NCBI GenBank assembly: GCA_021155985.1
Contig: JAJNBA010000007.1
Location: forward strand, 1 to 49,988
DNA length: 49,988 nucleotides
Origin: Actinomycetes bacterium
Lineage (GTDB): Bacteria; Actinomycetota; UBA4738; HRBIN12
Reading direction: 5' to 3'
In this document: piece by piece, positions 1 through 7,716 of the stretch
Layout: every line of letters begins with the position of its first letter
How positions within the stretch are numbered: position 1 is the stretch's first letter
Notes under the pieces: model-generated
Database searches by the model: none
What the model saw: only the letters and a program-made list of their open reading frames with translations
What the model was told of the DNA's origin: nothing
Position numbers and translations under genes: made by a program

Positions 1-447
1 GGCCGGACGGAGCTGTTCACGAAGGGCGTGCTGACCGGGTTCCTCCACAACGCCTACACGGCGCACAAGGGCGGAACGGCCTCGACCGGCAACGGCAAGC
101 GCGGCTACCGAGCAGCGCCCGGCGTCGGCACGTCGAGCTTCTACCTCGACGCGGGGGAGACCCCTCTGGACGAGCTGCTGCGGCGAGCCGACGGTGGCGT
201 CATGATCCAGGACGTGAGCGGCGTTCACTCCGGCGCCAACCCGATCAGCGGGGAGTTCAGCGTCGGCGCGACCGGCCTCCGGATCGCCGCCGGGGCGATC
301 GGGGAGCCGCTGCGCGAGATGACGATCGCGTCGACCCTGCCCGAGATGTTGCAAGCGATCACCGGCGTGGGGGATGACCTCCGATTCTTCTCGTCCGTCG
401 GGACCCCGTCCGTGCTGATCGGGGAGATGACGCTCGCCGGCATCTGA
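1..447 (+). CDS. TldE/PmbA-family protein, C-terminal fragment
   Basis: This is the 3' end of a gene that enters from the left edge; frame 1 is open from base 1 to the TGA at 445-447. The residues match the C-terminal part of the TldD/PmbA (TldE) family: a glycine-rich 'GTSSFYLDAGE' stretch, then 'VSGVHSGANPISGEFSVGATG', and a closing 'GTPSVLIGEMTLAG'. TldE partners with the metalloprotease TldD in cleaving unfolded or modified peptides; the TldE subunit itself lacks the metal site. About 148 residues are visible, roughly a third of the usual 440-450. Whether tldD lies upstream cannot be seen. The gene converges on the NicO-type gene with a five-base gap. Confidence 0.85.
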   Translation, partial: GRTELFTKGVLTGFLHNAYTAHKGGTASTGNGKRGYRAAPGVGTSSFYLDAGETPLDELLRRADGGVMIQDVSGVHSGANPISGEFSVGATGLRIAAGAIGEPLREMTIASTLPEMLQAITGVGDDLRFFSSVGTPSVLIGEMTLAGI

Positions 448-452
448 ACGAA

Positions 453-1820
453 TCAGAGCTGGAGGAGGCCCCTCGTCGTGAGCGCGAGGCCGACGAGGGC
501 GATGCAACCGCCCGACGCGACCGGCGCGAGTCGCATCAGCCGCGCCGGGAGCCTGCCCGTGGCGACATGCTTCGCGCGGATCGCCAGCGCCCCGAGTGCG
601 ACGAGCGACGCCGCGAGCCCGATGCTGAACGCCGCGATCAGGGCCAGACCGAGCGGCGTCCGGCCGATCGAGACAGATCCGAGCAGGACGACGAGCGCGC
701 TCGGCGACGGCAGGATGCCTCCTGCGAACGCGAGCGCGAGGAGTCCCCTCCGGGAGAGTGGTCGCGTGAGATGCGGATGGTCGTGCCCGTGCCGGTGACG
801 CTCCGACAGCGCGTGGATCCTCGAGACGAGCAGCGCGACGCCGAGCCCGAGCGCCACGATGCCCGAGGCGAGCCCGAGCCATGGATAGACACGGTCGGGC
901 GCGAAGATGCGCTCCGCCGAGAGCACAAGCAGACCGAGGCCCAGGACCGAGGCGGTGTGCATCACCGACACCGCCGCACCCACGGCGACGGCCTGCCGCA
1001 GCGTGCCGTCGGCGCCGATCACGTACGCGCCGATCAACGACTTCCCGTGCCCAGGCCCGAGCGAGTGCACGGCGCCGACGCCGACGGCGGCAGCGATCAT
1101 CAGGGCGATGAGGCCCACCGACAGGTCTCGACGAGCCGCGAACCCCGCCAGGAGCCCACCGCCGGCGGGCTCTGTGAGGGTCGCGCCGGGTCGCGCGTCA
1201 AGGGAGGCGCCGCCCGGCCGGAAGGCGAAGGAGGCGGATCGAACGTCTGAGGGGGCGACCTCCGCGGGATAGGAGCGGAGCCGGTTGCTCGGACTCTCGG
1301 TCGGCACGTCGGCGTCCACGATCGTCGCGCCGTCCCCGGCTGCCGTGACCTCGCGCCATCCGAGCCGGTCCGGGTAGTTGCGATCCTCGAACGCGAGATC
1401 GTGGTGCGCGGTCTCTTCGATCGCCGCAGCGAGGACGCAGCGCAGTCTGAGCGTGGGGAGCCCCGCCTGCCCGGCGGACAGGGACAGGCTCGACGACTGA
1501 GGCGTGATGGGAACGGCGGCACCGTCCACCCGGAGCAGGAGGCCCATCCGTAGGTCCCCGCAGGCTGCCGCGCGATAGGCGGCCTCCTCCGTCGAGGACG
1601 CGCCGTCGCCGTCGGGATCCAGCCGTGGCTGCTCCTGCAACGTGGGGATCTCCGCCATGTCCACGGCGTAGTCGACGACGATCTCGTCGGCGCGCACGAC
1701 CAGAGCGGCGGACGTGTTGATCGTGAAGTTTCCCAAGGGATGGGCGACGGCGAGGGTGGGGACCGCCAGCACGCCGAGCACGAGGGTCGTGACGATCAGG
1801 ACCCGCCGTGGAACGCTCAA
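453..1820 (-). CDS. NicO-family nickel/cobalt exporter with large extracytoplasmic N-domain
   Basis: Predicted 455-residue membrane protein. Residues 1-26 are a signal peptide ending 'LAVAHPLGNF', then an extracytoplasmic domain of about 200 residues. The C-terminal half holds about six membrane segments with the NicO/RcnA-type motif 'HSLGPGHGKSLIGAYVIG' and a second half starting 'GGILPSPSALVVLLG'. A histidine-rich cytoplasmic loop ('RHRHGHDHPH', near residue 345) is typical of nickel/cobalt efflux or sensing loops in this superfamily. Start is TTG at 1820, supported by GGGAGG four bases upstream. Metal specificity is inferred from the family only. No metal-responsive regulator is adjacent. 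Confidence 0.82.
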   Translation of the reverse strand: MSVPRRVLIVTTLVLGVLAVPTLAVAHPLGNFTINTSAALVVRADEIVVDYAVDMAEIPTLQEQPRLDPDGDGASSTEEAAYRAAACGDLRMGLLLRVDGAAVPITPQSSSLSLSAGQAGLPTLRLRCVLAAAIEETAHHDLAFEDRNYPDRLGWREVTAAGDGATIVDADVPTESPSNRLRSYPAEVAPSDVRSASFAFRPGGASLDARPGATLTEPAGGGLLAGFAARRDLSVGLIALMIAAAVGVGAVHSLGPGHGKSLIGAYVIGADGTLRQAVAVGAAVSVMHTASVLGLGLLVLSAERIFAPDRVYPWLGLASGIVALGLGVALLVSRIHALSERHRHGHDHPHLTRPLSRRGLLALAFAGGILPSPSALVVLLGSVSIGRTPLGLALIAAFSIGLAASLVALGALAIRAKHVATGRLPARLMRLAPVASGGCIALVGLALTTRGLLQL

Positions 1821-1968
1821 TCCGCCTCCCTCGCTCGCCGTGACCCGCCATCGCGGGCCGCCGAGGATTCGCGGCGAGGCCTGTCCCGGATCACCCTTCT
1901 GGCCGCACGACCTCAGGTAGACAGGACTTCTTTGAGGTGCAAGGATTCCCGCCGACGATCACCGGGGT

Positions 1969-2002
1969 GGGAGCGCTTCTCCGAGCGATCGGAGTGCCTC
2001 CC
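1969..2002 (+). promoter_or_regulatory. candidate structured 5' leader hairpin before the APC permease
   Basis: GGGA/TCCC, GCGC/GTGC (one G-U pair) and TCCGA/TCGGA pair in nested order, with a TTC bulge, a single C bulge and a GCGA (GNRA-type) tetraloop at 1985-1988. The structure ends nine bases before the ribosome binding site at 2011-2017. It could be a leader element controlling the permease mRNA. I recognise no known riboswitch class, so regulation is an inference. Confidence 0.35.
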
Positions 2003-2021
2003 TTGAGTGCAGGGAGGATGT

Positions 2022-3563
2022 ATGGCTCAGAAGACCCGCGAGCAGATGATCTCCGAGAAGGTCGCGCCCGTCCTGGTGGCCCGAACGCTCGGCCCGTTCG
2101 ACCTCGTCGTGATCTTCGTGACGATCGTGCTCTTCATCAACAACGCGGCCGGCCTGCAGTTCGCTGGCCCGTCGGTGTTCATCTTCTGGATCGTCGCGTT
2201 CCTGACGTTCCTGATCACCGGGGCGTTCGTGACGGCCCAGCTAGGGAGGATGTTCCCCGAGGAGGGCTCGCTCTACGTCTGGACGCACAAGGTGCTGGGG
2301 CCATTCTGGGGCTTCTTCGCCGGCTTCGTCGCCTGGTGGCCCGGACCGATCTCGCTCGTGTTCATAGGGATCCTCTTCGCGAACTTCCTGCAGCAGGCCT
2401 CGGTGTTCATCGACCCCGACTGCGAGTTCCCGTGCCTATTCACCGAGAACTGGCAGATCGGCGTCGTCGTCCTGGTCGTGATCTGGTTCAGCGCGATGAT
2501 GTCTTATCTCAAGATGCGCGCAACGCAGAACTACGTGAACATGTTGTTCTGGTTCTACGCGGCGGCGATCTTCCTGATCGGGTTCGCCGGGGTGTGGTGG
2601 CTGCTGCAGGGCAACCCGGCGTCCACGGACTTCGGGACCGGCTGGAACCCGTTCCAGGGCGACGCGCTGGCCCTCGGCCTCCCCGCGAACCTGACCTTCT
2701 TCTCATTCGCGATCCTGGCGCTCCTCGGGATCGAGACCCCGCTGAACATGGGCGCGGAGGTGACGGGCGGGGAGAAGGCGATCCGCACGTTCCTGCTCTG
2801 GGGCTGCGCGATCGTGATGGCCGCGTACCTGTGGGCCACCTGGGGGAACATGGTCGTGATCGAGGCCGGGGGTGCGAACGGCACCACCGGAGGCGCGGAG
2901 ACGGTGGGCCGGTCGCTCGGGAGGTGGACCGGCGCCGCCGTGTCGTTGGTGATGGCGTGGGTCGTACTGACCGTCGCCGTCGTCTACAACTTCTCGTTCG
3001 GACGCCTGTTGTTCGTTTCCGGGATGGAGAAGCGTCTGCCGCACCAGATCGGGAACGTCAACCGGAACAAGGTCCCGGCGAACGCGATCACGCTCCAGAG
3101 CGCGATCTCGACTCTGATCGCGGTGGTCGTGTTCTTCGTGCTCGGAGGAGGGGAGGCCGACCCGTACAAGTACTTCTACGCGCTCTACGCCGGCGTCACG
3201 ATTGTGTGGTGCATCTCGACCGCGCTGCTGTTCCTCGACATCTTCTTCGCGAAGCGTGCCGAGCCGGAGCGGTTCGAGCGCGAGCGGCGGGTGCCGACCG
3301 GCATCCTGTTCCTGTGTGGTGCGGTGGGGTTCATCGTCAACATCCTCGCGGTGCTCTTCATCTTCGTAGGGTCGTGGTACCCGGCCGGGTTCCCCACGCT
3401 CAGGGAATGGAACTTCTGGATGATCGGTATCACCGCCGTGTCTGTGCTCTCGGGGATCGTGATCTGGTTCGTGTCGCAGTCCGCTCGGCGCGGCAAGTCG
3501 GACGAGGAGCTGATCGCCGAGGGTCTCGCCGACCGGGAGTTGGTCGAAGGTTCGTCGGCCTAG
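2022..3563 (+). CDS. APC-superfamily amino acid/amine permease
   Basis: A 513-residue polytopic protein with about twelve hydrophobic segments. An unwound-helix-like glycine motif lies near the N-terminus and 'ALLGIETPLNMGAEVTGGEKAIRT' in the middle, both typical of APC-family amino acid/polyamine:H+ symporters or antiporters. The ORF track starts at GTG 2007, but AGGGAGG at 2011-2017 sits at ideal spacing before ATG 2022 (MAQKTREQM), so I use 2022. It is next to the glutamine-synthetase-like/aminotransferase block and is the likely uptake system for that pathway's amine, analogous in position to PuuP. Substrate is inferred from context only. A strong hairpin follows the stop. Confidence 0.9.
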   Translation: MAQKTREQMISEKVAPVLVARTLGPFDLVVIFVTIVLFINNAAGLQFAGPSVFIFWIVAFLTFLITGAFVTAQLGRMFPEEGSLYVWTHKVLGPFWGFFAGFVAWWPGPISLVFIGILFANFLQQASVFIDPDCEFPCLFTENWQIGVVVLVVIWFSAMMSYLKMRATQNYVNMLFWFYAAAIFLIGFAGVWWLLQGNPASTDFGTGWNPFQGDALALGLPANLTFFSFAILALLGIETPLNMGAEVTGGEKAIRTFLLWGCAIVMAAYLWATWGNMVVIEAGGANGTTGGAETVGRSLGRWTGAAVSLVMAWVVLTVAVVYNFSFGRLLFVSGMEKRLPHQIGNVNRNKVPANAITLQSAISTLIAVVVFFVLGGGEADPYKYFYALYAGVTIVWCISTALLFLDIFFAKRAEPERFERERRVPTGILFLCGAVGFIVNILAVLFIFVGSWYPAGFPTLREWNFWMIGITAVSVLSGIVIWFVSQSARRGKSDEELIAEGLADRELVEGSSA

Positions 3564-3569
3564 AGCGCG

Positions 3570-3611
3570 GAGGTCGGCCGCCGCCCATCGAGCGGGCGGC
3601 GGTCCGACCTC
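3570..3611. terminator. bidirectional hairpin terminator between convergent genes
   Basis: GAGGTCGG (3570-3577) plus CCGCCGCCC (3578-3586) pairs with GGGCGGCGG (3594-3602) plus CCGACCTC (3604-3611). The stem is 17 bp with one bulged T and a seven-base loop. It fills the gap between the convergent permease and amidohydrolase genes and can serve both. There is no long U tract, as usual for high-GC bacteria. Confidence 0.75.
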
Positions 3612-4785
3612 ATGTTGTTCCGAAGCCGTGGAGGCGGCGACACGCGTCGCCGAGGACCAGCCGTCCGAGCCGCTCCGCCTCGTCCGTTGAGACGTAGTCG
3701 CGCTCGACGAACCGGCCGAGCACGCGCTCGAGCGTGGATCGGACGAGCAGGGCGGACGCCCAGAACGCCTCGGGCTCGCCCGCCTCGTCCGAGCCGTAAA
3801 GGAGCTTGGCGGCCGGGACCGTCCCGACGAGCATCTCGAGGGCCCACTCGACCTGCCCCCAGCCCCAGGGGATCAGCTCCGAGAGCTCGAGGTACACGTT
3901 CGGGAGGACGGACGCCACGTAGGCGGCCTCGCGGACCCACGGATACCCCGAGTGCACCAGTACGACCGGTTGGTCCTGGACATCGACGAGGAGCGGGAAG
4001 ATCGACGCCGGGCCCGCGTACGCGAGGTTGATGTCCGGATCTCCCCCACCGCAGTGGAAGTGGAAGGGTCGGTCGTTCGCCTTCGCGATCGCGAGTGCCC
4101 GGCGGATCAGGAAGTCGCGGACCGGCTTCGCGTGCTCCCTCGTCTCCGCCCACCCGTCGTCTCGCCATCGCGCGAATCCTGCCTCTGCGTCGGAGGAGCT
4201 GGGATCCCCGACGTCGAGACCCGTCCGGTAGGCGACGATCGACTTGTACGCCAAGCAGTTGGGGTCCGCCGCCGCCTGCGTCGCCTCCGCCTCGACGCCG
4301 GCGACGAGATCGTCGAACGATCCATCGCGATGGTGGAGGATCCATGGCTCCAGTCGGGTGACTCGGTGGACCGTGGCACCGATCGTCGACGCGAACTCCT
4401 CCGCGAGGATCGGCGGCTGCGGGAATCCTTCGTCGGAGAGGATCGCTACGACGCCGGCCGCATCGAGGAGTCCTTTGGTGTACGCGACCGGATCGGCGCG
4501 GAGCGCGGCATCCCTGGCTCGGGTGACCGCGTCGCGCGAGGGCTCACAGTCGAGATGCGCCGCCAGCCAGCGCCGGAGGGCGATCCCGAACACGGTGGAG
4601 TCCGTGAAGCCGTCCGCGACGGGCCACAGGTCGTCGTGGACGCGGGAGGATGAGTGGAACGACTCGCCCAGGAACATCATCCGGGTGTCGAAGCCCTCTG
4701 ATTCCTTCGCAAGGAGGTCCTCGAGCCGGTACGGGTGCGTGTGGGCGTCGACGATGTCGACCCCAGCCAGTCCGACGTCGGTCAT
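3610..4785 (-). CDS. amidohydrolase (amidohydrolase_2-type TIM barrel), FluG-like partner of GS
   Basis: Predicted 391-residue metal-dependent hydrolase. It opens 'DIVDAHTHPY' (H15-x-H17 metal ligands). Further candidate ligands are 'FHFHCGGGDPDINL', 'VLVHSGYPW' and the late Asp in 'LLYGSDEAGEPEAFW', in the order expected for the amidohydrolase_2 family. I choose ATG 4785 over the track's GTG 4797: TGATG joins it to the stop of the upstream GS-like gene, and a GGAG lies just before it. This coupling to a GS-like ligase recalls the fungal FluG protein, where both domains are fused. It probably hydrolyses an amide or gamma-glutamyl-type bond; the substrate is unknown. Confidence 0.82.
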   Translation of the reverse strand: MTDVGLAGVDIVDAHTHPYRLEDLLAKESEGFDTRMMFLGESFHSSSRVHDDLWPVADGFTDSTVFGIALRRWLAAHLDCEPSRDAVTRARDAALRADPVAYTKGLLDAAGVVAILSDEGFPQPPILAEEFASTIGATVHRVTRLEPWILHHRDGSFDDLVAGVEAEATQAAADPNCLAYKSIVAYRTGLDVGDPSSSDAEAGFARWRDDGWAETREHAKPVRDFLIRRALAIAKANDRPFHFHCGGGDPDINLAYAGPASIFPLLVDVQDQPVVLVHSGYPWVREAAYVASVLPNVYLELSELIPWGWGQVEWALEMLVGTVPAAKLLYGSDEAGEPEAFWASALLVRSTLERVLGRFVERDYVSTDEAERLGRLVLGDACRRLHGFGTT

Positions 4786-6188
4786 CAGTATCTCCACCGA
4801 TGGACGCGAACGACGTCCTCGGGATCCTGGTCCTCGAAGACATCGCGTTCCGCGCGCCTCGTTGCGAGGAACGAGTCGAATAGCACATCGCCCATCGCCT
4901 CGCGGAGCATCGAGGACTTCTCGAGCTCTCGGATCGCGGCGCTCAGTGAGTCGGGCAGCCGGCTGACGCCCAACGAGCGACGTGTGCGGGCGGGGATCGA
5001 GGCGGGGTCGTCAGCGACGGGCTGGGGGAGCGACAGCTCGCGGTCGAGTCCGTCGATACCGGCGGCCACGATCGCGCCGAGTGCGAGGTAGGGGTTCGCG
5101 GCCGGGTCCATGGACTTCACCTCCAGGTTGGCGGCTTCCGGTCGGCTCCCGACCATTCCGGTCACGAAGCGGAGGGCCGCCTCGCGGTTCTCGCGTCCCC
5201 AGCACGCCCAGGGACCGCTCCATCGGTGGGGCTGGAGTCGCTCGTAGCTGGGGACCGACGGCGCGGTGATCGCGGTGAGCGCGGGGAGTGCTTCGAGCAC
5301 CCCTGCCGTGAACGCCTCGGCGTCGCGCGTCATGCCTTCGGGACCGCGTCCACCCTGGAACAGGTTCTTTCCCTTCCGATCCCACAGGCTCAGGTGCAGG
5401 TGGTTCCCGTTGCCGACGCGCCCCGCGAAGACGACCGGCGCGAACGAGGCGGTGTAGTCGTGGGTGCGCGCCACTGCCCTGATCGTGTGGCGTACGACGA
5501 GGTGGGTGTCAGCGGCGGCGATCCCGACGCCGTGCGGCACCGAGAGCTCGAGCTGCCCGGTCGAGTACTCGGGGTGGAACTGCATGACGCCCGTTCCCTG
5601 CGCCTCGAAGGCGCCGATCAGCGCCGTCGCGAACGGTTCGACGTCCGCGAGCGCGATCGCTCCATAGGCGGGTCCCGTGTGCGCCGGCGTCGGATCGGCC
5701 TCGTCCGGTCCCGGCGTGGCGCGATGTCCGAGGAAGAACTCGATCTCGAACCCCCCGCGGAGCTCCAAACCGTGGCCGGCGAGCCGCTCGAGCATCGTTC
5801 GGGCGAACGTGCGCGGGCAGCCCGGGTACGGATCGCCCTCCTGGTCGAGCTGGTCCACGGGCGCGAGCGCCCACCCCGGGCTCGCGGCGAGCCCGATCGT
5901 CTGCGCCGGATCCGGCATCAGCCGTGTGTCGCCCGCCGGTCCGCCGATGTGCGGCGACGACGTGATCTGGTCGTCGACCTGGAAGACCGTGAAGACGGGA
6001 GAGAGGCCGATCCCGAACCGAGCCGCCTCCTCGAACCGACGGAGGGGGATCGTCTTGACGAGGGTGACCCCCGAGTTGATCACGATCGCGAGCGCGACCG
6101 CCTCGACGCCGGAGGCGGCGAGGCGTCGCGCGGTCTCCGCGGCTTCGCCGCCGCCGCCACTCTTCGACCGCCCGCGGGACGACGCCAT
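4785..6188 (-). CDS. glutamine synthetase-like gamma-glutamyl-amine ligase (second of three)
   Basis: Predicted 467 residues from ATG 6188, five bases after the stop of the upstream GS-like gene; the track's 724-residue ORF merely runs on upstream through that gene. It retains the GS catalytic core: 'GFEIEFFLG' (metal-binding Glu pair), 'HPEYSTGQLELSV', 'GNGNHLHLSLW' (catalytic His) and 'ANLEVKSMDPAANPYLALGA'. The canonical Asp50 signature (DGSS) that helps bind ammonium is replaced by 'GLSPVF'. This fits a GlnA3/GlnA4/PuuA-type enzyme joining glutamate to an organic amine. It is in an operon with the GS-like gene above and the amidohydrolase below (TGATG overlap). Confidence 0.85.
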   Translation of the reverse strand: MASSRGRSKSGGGGEAAETARRLAASGVEAVALAIVINSGVTLVKTIPLRRFEEAARFGIGLSPVFTVFQVDDQITSSPHIGGPAGDTRLMPDPAQTIGLAASPGWALAPVDQLDQEGDPYPGCPRTFARTMLERLAGHGLELRGGFEIEFFLGHRATPGPDEADPTPAHTGPAYGAIALADVEPFATALIGAFEAQGTGVMQFHPEYSTGQLELSVPHGVGIAAADTHLVVRHTIRAVARTHDYTASFAPVVFAGRVGNGNHLHLSLWDRKGKNLFQGGRGPEGMTRDAEAFTAGVLEALPALTAITAPSVPSYERLQPHRWSGPWACWGRENREAALRFVTGMVGSRPEAANLEVKSMDPAANPYLALGAIVAAGIDGLDRELSLPQPVADDPASIPARTRRSLGVSRLPDSLSAAIRELEKSSMLREAMGDVLFDSFLATRRAERDVFEDQDPEDVVRVHRWRY

Positions 6189-6193
6189 CGGAC

Positions 6194-7522
6194 CTAGAAC
6201 AGCTCCAGGTACTCCGTGCGCTCCCAGTCCGACACGGAGTCCTGATACCGGGACAGCTCGTACCGACGCATCCGCGAGTAGGCCGTGACGAAGTCCTCGC
6301 CGAGGAACTCCTTCGCGGCCGGGTCTTCTTCGAGGGCGTGGAGCGACTCCTCCAGGGCGATCGGGAGCTTTTCGAAGGTGTCGTCCTCCTCCGCGGGGAC
6401 GCCCGGCTTGGACGGGTCGGGGACCGGCAGCTCCTCCTCGATCCCACGGAGCCCGGCTTGCAGGAGTGCTGCTCCCACGATGTAGGGGTTCGACATCGCC
6501 GACGGGGCCCGATACTCGACGTGCTTGTTCGTCGCGCTTCCCCCTTTCACGCGCACGAGGGCGGAGCGGTCCTCCAGTCCCCAGGAGATGTTCGACGGGC
6601 TGAACGTGTGCGGGCGCCGACGCCGGAGGCAGTTCACGGTGGGTGCGATCACGGCGTCGATCGCGCGGGCGTACTTCAGCTGGCCGGCGATGAACGACCG
6701 GCACGCGGCCGTCATCCCCTGGGGATCGCTCGCGTCGCCGAACGCGTTCTCCTCTGAGTCCGCGTAGAGCAGGGAGATGTGGGTGTGACAGCCGCTCCCG
6801 GCCGAGTCGGCCCACGGTTTCGTCATGAAGGTGGCGAGGTAGCCGTCCTGTTTCGCGATCTCCTTCACGCCGTTCTTGAACGTGAAGGCGTTGTCCGGGC
6901 CGGCGAGCCCGCGTCCGGGCGCGAAGTTGATCTCCCACTGCGATCCGGCGTACTCGCAATTCGCCGTGATGATGTCGACGCCGACCTGCGGCATCTCGTC
7001 GAGGATCCGGCGGATCGTCGGCACGAAGTCGTTCCGGAGCGTGTTGAAGATGTGGTAGCCGGTGAACAACGGCTCGTGGGTGTCACTCGTGAGGAGATAG
7101 AACTCGAACTCGGATCCGAGGAGCGGCTCGAACCCCATCGAACGTGCTTTCTCGAGCGCCTGCCGGAAGACGTGCCTGGGTGTCGCGGCGAGGGCCGTCC
7201 TGTCGTGCCACTGGGCGTCGCAGATCAGCCGCGCCGTGCGATCGGCCCACGGCAACACCTGGGCGGAGCCGGGATCGGGGAACAGCAACTGGTCTCCGTA
7301 GCCTCGCTCCTCGTGATAGAGCGTCCCGCCGACGACATCCGAGCGGGTATCCAGCACGCTCGTCCCGCCGTACATGTTCAGGCCTCGTTCGGCGTAGTCG
7401 AAGGCGTGTGAGATCGGGATCGTCTTCGATCGAGAGATGCCGTGCATGTCGGGAAGCTCGAACCGGACGAACCCGATGTCCTGCTTCTGCCAGCCCTCCA
7501 GGATCCCCTTCACGTCGGTCAT
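6194..7522 (-). CDS. glutamine synthetase-like gamma-glutamyl-amine ligase (first of three)
   Basis: Predicted 442 residues; ATG 7522 is preceded by GAGAGGAG. N-terminal GS beta-grasp part 'FELPDMHGISRSKTIP', then 'GSEFEFYLL' (E138, E140), 'NCEYAGSQWEINF', 'GSGCHTHISLL' and 'HVEYRAPSAMSNPYIVGAA'. Length and core agree with class I GS-like proteins (GlnA3/GlnA4, PuuA). The Asp50/Ser53 ammonium region reads 'NMYGGTS', so true glutamine synthesis is unlikely and an amine is the probable acceptor. It is the first gene of the leftward operon GS-GS-amidohydrolase, transcribed from a promoter that overlaps an inverted repeat at 7609-7628. Confidence 0.87.
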   Translation of the reverse strand: MTDVKGILEGWQKQDIGFVRFELPDMHGISRSKTIPISHAFDYAERGLNMYGGTSVLDTRSDVVGGTLYHEERGYGDQLLFPDPGSAQVLPWADRTARLICDAQWHDRTALAATPRHVFRQALEKARSMGFEPLLGSEFEFYLLTSDTHEPLFTGYHIFNTLRNDFVPTIRRILDEMPQVGVDIITANCEYAGSQWEINFAPGRGLAGPDNAFTFKNGVKEIAKQDGYLATFMTKPWADSAGSGCHTHISLLYADSEENAFGDASDPQGMTAACRSFIAGQLKYARAIDAVIAPTVNCLRRRRPHTFSPSNISWGLEDRSALVRVKGGSATNKHVEYRAPSAMSNPYIVGAALLQAGLRGIEEELPVPDPSKPGVPAEEDDTFEKLPIALEESLHALEEDPAAKEFLGEDFVTAYSRMRRYELSRYQDSVSDWERTEYLELF

Positions 7523-7599
7523 CGATCGGCTCCTCTCGATGCGGGTGCCCAGACGTGCGTGCTCATCCTGCCCGGACCGCGCGGCGCCCGGAGGGCTGG

Positions 7600-7629
7600 G
7601 TTATACCGTGCGAGCCTCGTGGCTCGCAA
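7600..7629 (-). promoter_or_regulatory. leftward promoter of the GS operon
   Basis: On the minus strand, TTGCGA (7629-7624), 18 bases, then TATAAC (7605-7600) forms a good housekeeping-type promoter about 80 bases before the first GS-like gene. The inverted repeat 7609-7628 fills the spacer. Confidence 0.55.
7609..7628. promoter_or_regulatory. inverted-repeat operator candidate between divergent operons
   Basis: TGCGAGCC (7609-7616), loop TCGT, GGCTCGCA (7621-7628): perfect 8-bp arms. It lies between the -35 and -10 boxes of the leftward promoter and just upstream of a candidate rightward promoter. A repressor here could control both arms of the amine pathway. No regulator gene is adjacent. 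Confidence 0.55.
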
Positions 7630-7632
7630 CGG

Positions 7633-7662
7633 ATGACCTCCGCGCGCGGCGTGCCGTACGCT
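7633..7662 (+). promoter_or_regulatory. candidate rightward promoter for the aminotransferase operon
   Basis: ATGACC (7633-7638), 18 bases, TACGCT (7657-7662), about 55 bases upstream of the TTG start at 7717. The match is moderate; it is called mainly because it mirrors the leftward promoter across the inverted repeat. Confidence 0.35.
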
Positions 7663-7716
7663 ACTGCCGCCGGGCGGGCCGAGTCGCCCGGTAGGTTCGA
7701 CCCCCAAGGAGGCCGG

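Noticed and set aside
478-1272. Long plus-strand ORFs opposite the NicO gene
   Set aside because: Arg/Pro-rich translations typical of antisense frames in high-GC DNA; the minus strand has a clear membrane protein.
5226-6197. 323-residue plus-strand ORF opposite the second GS-like gene
   Set aside because: Shadow frame with biased composition (Arg, Glu, Asp) and no motif; the GS core is on the other strand.
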